Assembly (NCBI GenBank): GCA_051872335.1
Contig: JBJEDT010000009.1
Coordinates: forward strand, 1 to 45,572
Reading direction: 5' to 3'
Source of the DNA: SUG2458 sp051872335
Lineage (GTDB): Bacteria; Bacillota_I; Bacilli_A; RFN20; CAG-826
DNA length: 45,572 nt
Shown here: positions 14,157-22,494 of the stretch, piece by piece
Layout: each line of letters begins with the position of its first letter
Numbering within the stretch: the first letter of the stretch is position 1
Notes under the pieces: model-generated
Seen by the model: the letters and a program-made list of their open reading frames with translations, nothing else
What the model was told of the DNA's origin: nothing
Databases searched by the model: none
Made by a program: the position numbers and the translations under genes

Positions 14157-15311
14157 CTATTCATTTTCTTCTACTAGTGAATCATTTTCTTCTTCAACTT
14201 TTCTTTTTTTATTTTTAGCTCTTTTATCTGCATCTAATAAATCTTCAAAAGCATCAAGCATATCTTTTTCTTCTTCTTGTTCTTCTTTTACTTCTTTTGT
14301 TGGTAATTCAATTTTTAAAAGAACGGATAATTCATGAGAAGCAAATATCATAATAGCTTTAGCAAGTGCTTTTTGTTTGAAATTCTTAATTGATAAAGCA
14401 TTATATGAGATATGACGTTTGACATTAAGAAGGATTCCTTTATAAAGAAGTAAGATATAATATCTAATTTTAATTTCTTCACTTTCAACATTTAACAAAT
14501 TACGAGCAGTATTATTAAATCCTTGAATTAAGTAGGTTTTGTTTTCTAATTTTTCTAGAGGATTTATGCTAACAAAATTTGCTAGGAAATCTCCATAAAA
14601 GTAATCGCCTTGATTTAAAATAGTAAGACTTTCATTCTTATTTAAATAGAAAATATTTGTAGTATCAAGAAACAAATTAGCATAGTTCCCTTTAACTAAT
14701 AAAAGGATATGTTGAACTTGATCAATAACTTTTTTCAAAAATAATGAATATTTAGAGTTTTTACCACAAATCTTAACTTCATCTTGCATTAAGTTATCAA
14801 CCATCTTTGTAAGGCCAGCACAATAGGAAGATTCAAAACCTAGTGAGGGTGAACCAAATTGTTTGTTCTTTATATATGATAAATCACCGATTAATTCACC
14901 GATACTAAATTCTAAATTGCTTTTTTCTTCTTTTGAAGGTTTTAATGTTGAAACTTGTGAGCTAACTAAATACTTATATATTGTAAAAACATATCGAGGT
15001 GTTTCTAGCTTTTTTTCTTTATAATCAGCATTTGTGTAGATAATATCGCAAACATTAATTTTTGTTTCTTTTTGTAATAATGTTGTAGCATTAAAATCAT
15101 TAAGAAGTTTTTCTTTTTCTGATTGTAGAACGATGCTATTTTCTTTAGCGATCTTTAAAATAACTGTTTTGTTTTCTGCACGTACTTTATATACAAAATG
15201 AAATGTTGCATCATATAACGGAATTATATAATCAACTTTTGCAAAACCTGCTTCTTGTAATAATGAAAGAAGTTCTTCTTTAGGAATATAATAATTAACT
15301 TTAAATTTCAT
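14157..15311 (-). CDS. Kinase-fold (APH/CotS-like) protein, possible pseudokinase
   Basis: 384 aa from the ATG behind GGGTGATTA. The N-terminal part resembles the small lobe of aminoglycoside/choline-kinase-like folds: FHFVYKVRAENKTVILKIAK has the Val-x-Lys of the ATP lobe, and RYVFTIYKYL could be the hinge. In the large lobe the expected HxDxxxxN catalytic loop appears only as NLFLDTTNIF, and the metal-binding D-x-D region as LNQGDYFYGDFL, so catalysis is doubtful. The tail after residue 340 is highly charged (EEQEEEKD, KRAKNKKRK). It could be a CotS/YutH-type spore-coat relative. Assignment is tentative. Confidence 0.45.
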   Translation of the reverse strand: MKFKVNYYIPKEELLSLLQEAGFAKVDYIIPLYDATFHFVYKVRAENKTVILKIAKENSIVLQSEKEKLLNDFNATTLLQKETKINVCDIIYTNADYKEKKLETPRYVFTIYKYLVSSQVSTLKPSKEEKSNLEFSIGELIGDLSYIKNKQFGSPSLGFESSYCAGLTKMVDNLMQDEVKICGKNSKYSLFLKKVIDQVQHILLLVKGNYANLFLDTTNIFYLNKNESLTILNQGDYFYGDFLANFVSINPLEKLENKTYLIQGFNNTARNLLNVESEEIKIRYYILLLYKGILLNVKRHISYNALSIKNFKQKALAKAIMIFASHELSVLLKIELPTKEVKEEQEEEKDMLDAFEDLLDADKRAKNKKRKVEEENDSLVEENE

Positions 15312-15463
15312 ATTAATCACCCGTAAATATAATATCATATAAATAAATTAATAAGTATTTTTTTATTATAAAGATTATTGTGTCCAAAGTAATTATATTG
15401 AATAATTTTGAGTTTATAATAAAATTATAATTGTGAAAGAAAATAACTATTGAGGTGAGAAAA

Positions 15464-16441
15464 ATGTGTACTGCTGCAACTTATAAAACAAAAGATTTCT
15501 ATTTTGGAAGAACACTAGATTATGAGTATTCATATGGAGAGAAAGTAACTATTGTTCCACGTTTATTTCCTTTGAAGTTTTTGAATCAAAAACCAATGCT
15601 TAACCATTATGCTATTATTGGTATGGCATTCATTCAAAATGATTATCCTTTATTTTATGAAGCATCTAATGAAAAAGGACTTGCAATGGCTGGTTTAAAT
15701 TTTGTAGGCAATGCTCATTACAATAGTAAAAAAGAAAGAGGTAAAGATAATATAGCTCAATTTGAATTTATTCCTTGGGTATTAAGTCAATGTAAAAATG
15801 TTGATGAAGCAATTAAGTTAATTAATAAAATGAACTTAATGGATACTCCTTTTTCTCCTTTAATTCCTGTTGCACAATTACATTGGATTATTGCTGATAA
15901 AAATAAAGCTATTACAGTAGAATCGACTAAAGATGGTTTATTTATATACGATAATAAAGTCGGTGTCTTAACTAATAATCCACCTTTTCCATATCAAATG
16001 TTTAATCTTAATAATTATATTAATATTAGTAATGGTCAAGTTAAAAATGAGTTTGGTGGAGATTATAAATTAGAACAATATAGTAGAGGTATGGGATGTA
16101 TTGGTTTACCAGGTGATTTATCATCTCAATCACGTTTTGTAAGGGTTGCTTTTGTTAAATTAAATTCTTTATCAAGTGATAAGGAAGAAGAAAGTGTTAG
16201 TCAATTTTTTCATATCTTAGGTTCAGTTGATCAACAAAATGGTTGCTGTAAATTAAGTGAAAATGTATATGAAAAAACTATTTATACTTCCTGCATTAAC
16301 GTTACAAAAGGGATATATTATTATACTAGTTATAATAATCATCAAATTAATGCAGTTAATATAAATAGTGTTGATTTAAATAGTGATAAATTGTATTCGT
16401 ATGAATTAAATTTAGGAGAAAATATTAATTATCAAAATTAA
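15464..16441 (+). CDS. Choloylglycine hydrolase (bile salt hydrolase / penicillin V acylase family)
   Basis: An Ntn-hydrolase of 325 aa. The mature protein begins at Cys2 (MCTAATYKTKDFYFGRTLDY), with Arg16 and Asp19 corresponding to Arg18 and Asp21 of bile salt hydrolases. GLAMAGLNFVGNA carries the substrate-site Asn, VLTNNPPFPYQ the second Asn near 172, and SRFVRVAF the late Arg. I chose ATG 15464 over GTG 15455 because the nucleophile must follow Met1 and GAGGTGAG is the RBS. All catalytic residues are present. The preferred substrate (conjugated bile salts or penicillin V-like amides) cannot be decided by eye, but a gut lifestyle favours bile salts. Confidence 0.9.
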   Translation: MCTAATYKTKDFYFGRTLDYEYSYGEKVTIVPRLFPLKFLNQKPMLNHYAIIGMAFIQNDYPLFYEASNEKGLAMAGLNFVGNAHYNSKKERGKDNIAQFEFIPWVLSQCKNVDEAIKLINKMNLMDTPFSPLIPVAQLHWIIADKNKAITVESTKDGLFIYDNKVGVLTNNPPFPYQMFNLNNYINISNGQVKNEFGGDYKLEQYSRGMGCIGLPGDLSSQSRFVRVAFVKLNSLSSDKEEESVSQFFHILGSVDQQNGCCKLSENVYEKTIYTSCINVTKGIYYYTSYNNHQINAVNINSVDLNSDKLYSYELNLGENINYQN

Positions 16442-16795
16442 TTATTTTGCATTAAGCATTTTCTTTTTAAAGATAAATATAGCTGTAACTAATATAGCAA
16501 GTGTATAAATTATTAAAACAATAATATTTCTTGATTCAATTAAGGAAAAATTAGCATTTACAAAAGCTTTTGAAAGCAACTAGTTGAACAACAATACTTG
16601 AAATTCTTGATGAAGCTTTTTCTAAAACTAAACTTCCTATTATTAATCCTAATGAAATAAAAAAAGAAATGAATATAGAAATTAAAATAGGTAAGAAGAT
16701 ATAAGGTGAAAAAATAAAATAATATCAAAAATTAAACTTAATGGATTTCGAGCATTTTCTTTAAAATTTCTTTTTTCAAAATTATAAATCCTCAT
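16442..16795 (-). pseudogene. Membrane protein gene with two frameshifts
   Basis: A perfect start (GAGGGGGTGA then ATG at 16793-16795) opens MRIYNFEKRNFKENARNPLS, but the frame stops after about 37 codons. It continues in another frame as PYIFLPILISIFISFFISLG...EKASSRISSIVVQLVAF, and after a second shift as KAFVNANFSLIESRNIIVLI...FKKKMLNAK, ending at 16442. Reassembled it would be about 117 aa with two or three helices. The two shifts lie in T- and A-rich runs (TTTTTT near 16707; AAAAGC near 16563). It abuts the hydrolase stop codon. Family unknown. Confidence 0.6.
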
Positions 16796-16818
16796 TTATT
16801 ATTCACCCCCTCTATAAT

Positions 16819-17028
16819 TTATGTGCTAATTACAAATCGTATATAAATTAAAAGTGAATAATAAATTAGGCCACCAAAATTAAAAATAATGTACCACATA
16901 TTTGCGTACACTGTTTTTTTATAAAAATAATCTATAACATTTCTCAATACTCTTTTTTTTAATGCATTTCGTCCATATATTGAACGTATACAATTCAAAA
17001 TTGGATTATAAAGTATTATAAATTTTGA
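16819..17028 (-). pseudogene. N-terminally truncated membrane protein relic
   Basis: An open frame of 69 codons follows a stop and has no start codon. It encodes RSIYGRNALKKRVLRNVIDY followed by two hydrophobic helices (WYIIFNFGGLIYYSLLIYI). It ends 24 nt before the start of the frameshifted gene at 16795, so the two probably formed one operon. The upstream part is lost or scrambled. Family unknown. Confidence 0.4.
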
Positions 17029-17109
17029 TTAGGGTGAAATATAACAATCAAATGTTTTTGCTTACTCTTTAATAATTGATGATATAGTAGATAAAAATTT
17101 TTTATTGAT

Positions 17110-17489
17110 TTAAATAAAATTGCTTACTAAATCTCCATTTTTAGTAATACCAAAACCACTTAAGCTATCATCGCTTAAGTAACAAGTACAATCATAATTA
17201 TAATGTAAATCTACTAATTTGCCATTATTTAGATATGTTTTGTCAATTTCAAAACAATTGTGGAATAAATCACCATCGATGTTTTCATACATTCTAAATT
17301 CAGTATTTTTATTACTCTTTAATATAATCGCATTAGAAGAGCTGGAGTTATATCCTCTATTTTCCAACCTTCTTTTAAAATTGTCGGAAAGTCTTCTTCG
17401 TAAAGTTTCATTGTTTTTTGAGCTTCTTTCTTGCCAGCTACTGCTATTAAGTTTTCTTCTACTTTCTTTTTGAATTTTTCTAAATTCAT
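17110..17489 (-). pseudogene. Frameshifted small gene of unknown function
   Basis: The real start is ATG 17487-17489 behind AGGGGAGTATTCAA. It encodes a helical N-terminal domain (MNLEKFKKKVEENLIAVAGK ... WKIEDITPALLMRLY). This frame stops near 17319. The expected remainder continues in the neighbouring frame as KSNKNTEFRMYENIDGDLFH ... GKLVDLHYNYDCTCYLSDDS and ends at 17110. The longer open frame starting at 17643 is mostly a shadow of the N-terminal part. A single indel in the A/T-rich stretch near 17320-17345 explains this. It belongs to the same decayed minus-strand block. Family unknown. Confidence 0.5.
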
Positions 17490-17785
17490 TTGAATACTCC
17501 CCTTTTTTCTCAATTTTAGTATATTTTAATTTTTTATTATTTTCAATATTATAATCTTTACCAAATGAATTCAAAATATTACTAATTGGATGAAACAAAT
17601 TACTATCACGTTTTTTGTATTTAAATAATTTTAATATTAGCAAATAAAGACTGTATCTTATCTTTAAATGTGTTTAATTTAGCACCAATGGCATATTATA
17701 AATGATTATGCTTTTTAATGTAATCTTCTAAAAATCTTGTAATTTGTTTAATTTATTTATTGAGATTAAATCAATAAATGGAGCA
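17490..17785. other. Gene-poor stretch, decayed
   Basis: No complete gene is visible. The minus-strand frame upstream of 17489 (KRDSNLFHPISNILNSFG near 17540-17620) looks weakly coding and may be the tail of another lost gene. 17650-17785 shows nothing I can support. Confidence 0.4.
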
Positions 17786-17818
17786 AATAAAAAAATGGCA
17801 AGGAATAAATCCTTACCA
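17786..17818 (-). terminator. Minus-strand Rho-independent terminator
   Basis: On the minus strand TGGTAAGGA/TCCTTGCCA form a 9-bp stem with one non-Watson-Crick pair and loop TTTAT, followed by a T run. It lies 84 nt beyond the tRNA-Gly terminator, so it may end a separate short RNA or act as backup. Confidence 0.6.
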
Positions 17819-17901
17819 ATTCAAAAGCTCAATTAAATTATAGACAATAAGCCTCGAAATTGCAAGAAGCAATATATAAAAAATATATACTTTTTAATAA
17901 T

Positions 17902-17929
17902 AAAAAAAGTACGATTGAATCGTACTTTT
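17902..17929 (-). terminator. Terminator of tRNA-Gly
   Basis: AAGTACGAT/ATCGTACTT form a 9-bp stem with a 3-nt loop and, on the minus strand, a T7 tail. It starts 10 nt after the tRNA. Confidence 0.85.
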
Positions 17930-17938
17930 ATAAACACA

Positions 17939-18012
17939 TGGAGCAGATGACGGGAATCGGACCCGCATAGCTACCTTGGCAAGGTAGTGTTCTACCACTG
18001 AACTACATCTGC
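17939..18012 (-). tRNA. tRNA-Gly (anticodon GCC)
   Basis: Acceptor GCAGATG/CATCTGC, D-arm GTTCAGTGGTAGAAC, anticodon stem CTACC/GGTAG with loop TTGCCAA, T-arm CGGGTCCGATTCCCG, and encoded CCA. All arms pair, and it has its own promoter and terminator. Confidence 0.97.
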
Positions 18013-18024
18013 GTTGCATTAATG

Positions 18025-18053
18025 ATATTACCAAAGGACAAATAAAAAAGCAA
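18025..18053 (-). promoter_or_regulatory. Promoter of tRNA-Gly
   Basis: On the minus strand TTGCTT (18048-18053), 17 nt and TAATAT (18025-18030) lie 12 nt upstream of the mature tRNA. Confidence 0.75.
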
Positions 18054-18206
18054 TAGTTTTTTAAAAAAATATTAAATTTTTAAAATTTATTCTATGATTA
18101 ATATTTTCAATAATACATTATTAATTTCCAATATTCATAAAAATATTTAATGAATTTATAAATTAAGTGTGATATTATATCAAAGTATGAGAAAGAGGGT
18201 TGTTAT

Positions 18207-19868
18207 ATGGCTACTTTATTAGACTTAGCAAATTTAATTTTTAGTGATGTAAAAGAAACAGTTGAAGATTTAGAAAACAAATTTCCAAAAAGAGATCTTC
18301 CTGAAAATGCATATGTTACTAGATTTGCACCTTCTCCAACTGGTTTTTTACATACTGGTTCTCTATTCACATCAATGATTGCTTGTAAAATGGCAAAACA
18401 AAGTGGTGGTGTTTTTTTCATTAGATTAGAAGACACCGATACTAAACGTGAAATTGAAGGTTCAGGTATTTCTTTATTAGAACAACTTAAAGTTTTTGGT
18501 ATTAATCCTGATGAAGGATATTTAGGAGACCATGAAGAAGGAAATTATGGTCCATATTGTCAATCCGATAGAGAACACTTATATCGTGTAGTTATTAAAG
18601 ATTTAATGATTAAAGGTAGAGCTTATCCTTGTTTCTGCTCACAAGAAGATTTAAATACTTTAAGAGAAAAACAAGAACAAGAAAAAATCATCCCTGGATA
18701 TTATGGTGAATATGCTAAATGCCGAAATTTATCAATTGATGAAGCTATTCAAAAGATTAAAAATGGTGAAAAGTTTGTTATTAGATTTAAATCAATGGGT
18801 GATCACAATAATAAAGTTGCTGTTCATGATTTAATCCGTGGTGATTTAGAATTATCTGAAAATGATCAAGATATTGTTATTTTAAAAAGTGATGGTTTAC
18901 CTACATATCATTTTGCACATGCTTGTGATGACCATTTCATGAGAACAAATTGTGTTACTCGTGGAGAAGAATGGTTATCTTCTCTACCAATTCATTTAGA
19001 ATTATTTGATACTTTAGGATTTGAGCGTCCTTCTTATGCTCATCTTCCTGTTATCATGAAATTAGATAATGGTAATAGAAGGAAATTATCTAAAAGAAAA
19101 GATAATGAAGCTGCTTGTTCTTTCTTTATTGAAGATGGTTATCCTGCACAAGCTTTAATTGAATATTTAATGACTATTGCTAACTCAAATTTTGAAGAAT
19201 GGAGAGCACAAAATCCTGCTTCTTCTTTAAATGATTTTATTATGTCTTTTGATAAAATGTCTCTTGATGGTGCTTTATTTGATATTATGAAATTACAATT
19301 TATTTCAAAAGAATTACTTTCGAAGATGACTAAAGAAGAGATTACTGATAAAGCTTTATCTTGGGCACAAAAGTATAATAAAAATTTAGAGTCTTTAATA
19401 TTAAAGGATCGTTCTTATTTTGAAAGTATTATGAATATCGAACGTGAAAAAGATAATCCACGTAAAGACTATACAAAATATAGTGATATTTTTGGTGCTA
19501 TTAAATTTTTCTACAATGAATATTATGATGAAATGGTTAAAGAAGAATTGCCATTTAATCCATTAATTGATAAAGAAATTATTAAAAATATATTAAATGA
19601 TTTTATTAGATATTTAGATTTATCACTTGATGAACAATCTTGGTTTAATTCTTTAAAAGCTCTTGGTGAGAAGTATAAATTTGCACCCTCAGGTAAAATT
19701 TATAAACAAAATAAAGATTCATATATTGGTCAAGTTGGAGATGTTGCAGAAATGTTACGTATTGCTTTAACCACTTCTAAACAATCTCCAAACTTATATT
19801 ACATTCTTCAAATCTTAGGAAAAGATGAGATCGAAAGAAGAATTAATGTCGTAGTAAAAAAACTATAA
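18207..19868 (+). CDS. gltX: Glutamate--tRNA ligase
   Basis: Charges tRNA-Glu. 553 aa. The class I HIGH motif appears as FAPSPTGFLHTGSL near residues 43-56 and the KMSKS motif as RKLSKRKD near 292-299. LEDTD and the DGLPTYHFAHACDDH active-site segment are present. About 36 extra residues precede the usual N terminus (MATLLDLANLIFSDV...), a variant seen in some low-GC Firmicutes. The RBS is AGAGGG. A tRNA-Glu(CTC) gene with its own promoter follows 47 nt downstream, so enzyme and substrate are encoded side by side. Confidence 0.95.
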   Translation: MATLLDLANLIFSDVKETVEDLENKFPKRDLPENAYVTRFAPSPTGFLHTGSLFTSMIACKMAKQSGGVFFIRLEDTDTKREIEGSGISLLEQLKVFGINPDEGYLGDHEEGNYGPYCQSDREHLYRVVIKDLMIKGRAYPCFCSQEDLNTLREKQEQEKIIPGYYGEYAKCRNLSIDEAIQKIKNGEKFVIRFKSMGDHNNKVAVHDLIRGDLELSENDQDIVILKSDGLPTYHFAHACDDHFMRTNCVTRGEEWLSSLPIHLELFDTLGFERPSYAHLPVIMKLDNGNRRKLSKRKDNEAACSFFIEDGYPAQALIEYLMTIANSNFEEWRAQNPASSLNDFIMSFDKMSLDGALFDIMKLQFISKELLSKMTKEEITDKALSWAQKYNKNLESLILKDRSYFESIMNIEREKDNPRKDYTKYSDIFGAIKFFYNEYYDEMVKEELPFNPLIDKEIIKNILNDFIRYLDLSLDEQSWFNSLKALGEKYKFAPSGKIYKQNKDSYIGQVGDVAEMLRIALTTSKQSPNLYYILQILGKDEIERRINVVVKKL

Positions 19869-19873
19869 AGATA

Positions 19874-19902
19874 TTGAAAAACATAAACTAATTCTCTAAA
19901 AT
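19874..19902 (+). promoter_or_regulatory. Promoter of tRNA-Glu with overlapping palindrome
   Basis: TTGAAA (19874-19879), 17 nt and TAAAAT (19897-19902). A 12-bp inverted repeat, CATAAACTAATT (19882-19893) with AATTAGTTTATG (19900-19911), covers the spacer and -10. It could be an operator, or the 3' hairpin of the gltX mRNA; it lacks a T run. Confidence 0.55.
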
Positions 19903-19915
19903 TAGTTTATGCATT

Positions 19916-19992
19916 GGTCCCTTAGTGGAACTGGTTAACACGTCTCCCTCTCAAGGAGAAGAATAGGAGTTCGAGCCTCCTAGGGATCACCA
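19916..19992 (+). tRNA. tRNA-Glu (anticodon CTC)
   Basis: Acceptor GGTCCCT/AGGGATC, anticodon stem TCTCC/GGAGA with loop CTCTCAA giving anticodon CTC, T-arm AGGAGTTCGAGCCTCCT, and encoded CCA. It resembles typical bacterial tRNA-Glu in the D-arm (TTAACACG). Confidence 0.95.
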
Positions 19993-20004
19993 TACTTGAT
20001 ATTT

Positions 20005-20043
20005 AAGATATTAATACTGTGGAGTGTACTAATATCTTTTTTT
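20005..20043 (+). terminator. Terminator of tRNA-Glu
   Basis: AAGATATTA and TAATATCTT pair, followed by a T7 run. Confidence 0.8.
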
Positions 20044-20160
20044 ATATTTGTATAAATTTGTATTATAGATTTAAGAAACTTAAAGAAAAGTAAAGCAGAA
20101 ATTAAAATATATGTTTTATGCTATAATAAATGTGAAATTGAAAGGAGGCTTTCTAATTAA

Positions 20161-20739
20161 ATGAATATTGAAGACATTATTGCTAGGAATATTGCTAATT
20201 TAAGAAAATCAAATAATTTAACACAAGAAGAATTTGCGAATGATTTAAATTATACATTTCAAGCAGTTTCAAGATGGGAAACAGGAAAGTCTCTACCCAA
20301 TGCTGTTACTTTAAAAATAATCGCAGATTACTTCAATGTTTCTATTGAATATTTATATTTGGAACATGATATTGTTATTTCTAAAGAAATAGAAAACAAA
20401 CTTAAAAAAAGAGAAATTATCCAAAAAATTATTCTAATTGTTATTTTTTCTTTTTGTATATTTGGCATTATTGGAATAGTAATGGGAATGTTTAAATTAA
20501 ATGGTGTTACTGGCTTTTTGTGGTCTTCACTTGCAGTTTTAATAATTTCATTAGCTTTAACTTTAATTTTTAAAAAGAAAAAATTGCAGTTATTGACAGC
20601 TTCTTTATTATTATGGGACTTTGCTAATTGCTTATTTTATCAATTTGATAATGGTACAAATTCTTTATATATGGTTTTCTTTTTTGCTATGTTTGGTCAA
20701 ATTTTTCTTATTCTTTTATGGGTACTTTTTAGAAAATAA
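20161..20739 (+). CDS. XRE-family regulator with C-terminal membrane domain
   Basis: 192 aa. An N-terminal Cro/C1-type helix-turn-helix spans residues 1-65 (LRKSNNLTQEEFANDLNYTF, then AVSRWETGKSLPN). A linker follows, then four predicted helices from about residue 85. Such membrane-tethered XRE proteins often sit beside ABC exporters and sense envelope stress or antimicrobial peptides. The RBS AAAGGAGG and an extended -10 (TGCTATAAT at 20119-20127) are present. A terminator separates it from the ABC genes, which it may regulate. Confidence 0.8.
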   Translation: MNIEDIIARNIANLRKSNNLTQEEFANDLNYTFQAVSRWETGKSLPNAVTLKIIADYFNVSIEYLYLEHDIVISKEIENKLKKREIIQKIILIVIFSFCIFGIIGIVMGMFKLNGVTGFLWSSLAVLIISLALTLIFKKKKLQLLTASLLLWDFANCLFYQFDNGTNSLYMVFFFAMFGQIFLILLWVLFRK

Positions 20740-20763
20740 AACTCTATATTTTATTAAAAAATT

Positions 20764-20797
20764 AAGCATTCAATTATCTATTGAGTGCTTTTTTTTT
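20764..20797 (+). terminator. Rho-independent terminator
   Basis: AAGCATTCAAT/ATTGAGTGCTT form an 11-bp stem with one mismatch at most, followed by a T8 tail. Confidence 0.85.
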
Positions 20798-20832
20798 ACA
20801 AATAATTTAAAACTGAATCAAGAGGTGAGTTT

Positions 20833-21732
20833 ATGGATAAGATTTTAGAAGTAAAAGATATTTTTAAATCATATAACGGAAATAAAGTATTGAATGGAAT
20901 ATCAATGTCTATTAATAAAGGTGATATTTATGGTTTTGTTGGTAAAAATGGTGCTGGAAAAACCACGCTTATAAGAATTATTTCTGGATTGATAAATCAA
21001 GATAAAGTAGAGGTATCTTTGTTTGGAGTTTCTAATAAAAGTAGATCTTTTAACATACAAAAAAGAAAATTATGTACTATGGTTGAGTCTCCAAGTATTT
21101 ATGTGGAACTAAGTGCAATTGATAATATGAAAATGCAATGTTTAATTACAAATAAAGACTTTTCTATAATTGATGAATTATTAAATTATGTTGGTTTAGG
21201 AAATACAGGAAATAAAAAAGCAAAAGACTTTTCTTTAGGCATGAGGCAAAGATTAGGAATAGCAATGTCTTTAGTCAATAATCCAGAATTAATGTTACTT
21301 GATGAACCTATAAATGGTTTAGATCCTGAAGGCATTAAACAAATTCGAGAATTATTATTAAAAATGAATTCTGAAAAAGGAATAACAATATTAATTTCTT
21401 CTCATATTTTGAGTGAACTATCATTATTTGCAACTAGATTTGGTTTTATTGATAATGGAAAAATTCTTAAGGAAACAACCATTCAAGAAATAAAAAAAGA
21501 ATCAGCAAATAGATGTTTTTTGTTAACAACGGATAACAAGAAAGCTATTGCTATTTTAGAGCAACTTGGATATGTTGTTACAGAAAAAGAGCAAATGCTT
21601 TTAGTTAATTCGGATGTTGATTTAATGGAAGTTTGTGAAAGTTTTAAAAAAAGTAAATTAAGACTTTTAAAACACGAAGTTAATGCACCAGATTTGGAAA
21701 ACTATTTTATGAGATTGATAGGAGAAAAATAA
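20833..21732 (+). CDS. ABC transporter ATP-binding protein
   Basis: 299 aa. Walker A is GKNGAGKTT near residues 36-44, the signature FSLGMRQRLG near 137-146, Walker B LMLLDEPINGLD near 154-165, and the H-loop in ISSHILSE. The C-terminal about 80 residues form the accessory domain of the bacitracin/antibiotic-type ATPases. The start ATG follows AAGAGGTGAG. The permease gene begins 1 nt after the stop, so the two form one export complex. Confidence 0.93.
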   Translation: MDKILEVKDIFKSYNGNKVLNGISMSINKGDIYGFVGKNGAGKTTLIRIISGLINQDKVEVSLFGVSNKSRSFNIQKRKLCTMVESPSIYVELSAIDNMKMQCLITNKDFSIIDELLNYVGLGNTGNKKAKDFSLGMRQRLGIAMSLVNNPELMLLDEPINGLDPEGIKQIRELLLKMNSEKGITILISSHILSELSLFATRFGFIDNGKILKETTIQEIKKESANRCFLLTTDNKKAIAILEQLGYVVTEKEQMLLVNSDVDLMEVCESFKKSKLRLLKHEVNAPDLENYFMRLIGEK

Positions 21733-21733
21733 T

Positions 21734-22492
21734 ATGAAAATTTTAAAAGCAGATTTATTTCATTTATTTAAAGATAAGTTATTTTATTTATTATTAGGAT
21801 TAACTTTTCTTTTACCTTTATTTACATGTATTTTTACTAATTCTATTTCTTCTAATATAATGGATATTGATTCATTTATATTTCAAGGATTAAGTATTGA
21901 TATAATAAGCGTTTTAATAGGTATTCAATTGGCTTCATTTATTGGAAAGGAATATCAAAATAATACAATAAGAAATAAAATATGCTATGGAGAAGGGAAA
22001 ATTAAAGTAGCGATTGTTTTTTTACTTGATGCATTTATTATTTCACTATTGTTTATTACTGTAAGTTTAATCGGTTCATTATTATTTGGAATAATATTTT
22101 GTGAACATAATATAAGTGATGATTTTATAGCTAAATTATTATGTCAGTGTTTAATAATTATTTCTTTTTCAATATGTGTAGCCAGTGTTATTATTAGTTC
22201 TAAAAGTATGAAATCAGGACTTATATTTGTCATATTAATATCGCTTCTTTTAGGATCTGTTTCTTATGTATTTCCTGTTGCTGCAGCATCAAATAAATTC
22301 ATGGCATTTTTATCAAGAATTTTATATATGGTAGTTTCAAATATGTTATTGAAAAGTGATTATGGAATATATAAAGTAACTGGTTATACATTCACAAATT
22401 TATATTTAAATGCAATTCTTGTTTCACTAATTTATATTTTAGTATCAATATCTATATGTTTATTAATTGTTAGGAAACAAGAATATAAATAA
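21734..22492 (+). CDS. ABC-2 type permease
   Basis: 252 aa with six hydrophobic helices. It opens with MKILKADLFHLFKDKLFYLL, the typical start of ABC-2 permeases, and QNNTIRNKICYGEGK is the characteristic loop after the second helix. It pairs with the ATPase directly upstream (GGAGAAAAATAATATG). Probably exports or confers resistance to a hydrophobic peptide or drug; substrate unknown. Confidence 0.85.
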   Translation: MKILKADLFHLFKDKLFYLLLGLTFLLPLFTCIFTNSISSNIMDIDSFIFQGLSIDIISVLIGIQLASFIGKEYQNNTIRNKICYGEGKIKVAIVFLLDAFIISLLFITVSLIGSLLFGIIFCEHNISDDFIAKLLCQCLIIISFSICVASVIISSKSMKSGLIFVILISLLLGSVSYVFPVAAASNKFMAFLSRILYMVVSNMLLKSDYGIYKVTGYTFTNLYLNAILVSLIYILVSISICLLIVRKQEYK

Positions 22493-22494
22493 AT

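Noticed and set aside
17219..17473. Plus-strand 84-aa hydrophobic ORF
   Set aside because: No RBS; it is the antisense shadow of the frameshifted minus-strand gene at 17110-17489.
20621..20848. 75-aa plus-strand ORF at the end of the XRE gene
   Set aside because: It runs through the terminator at 20764 and into the ABC start region, without an RBS.
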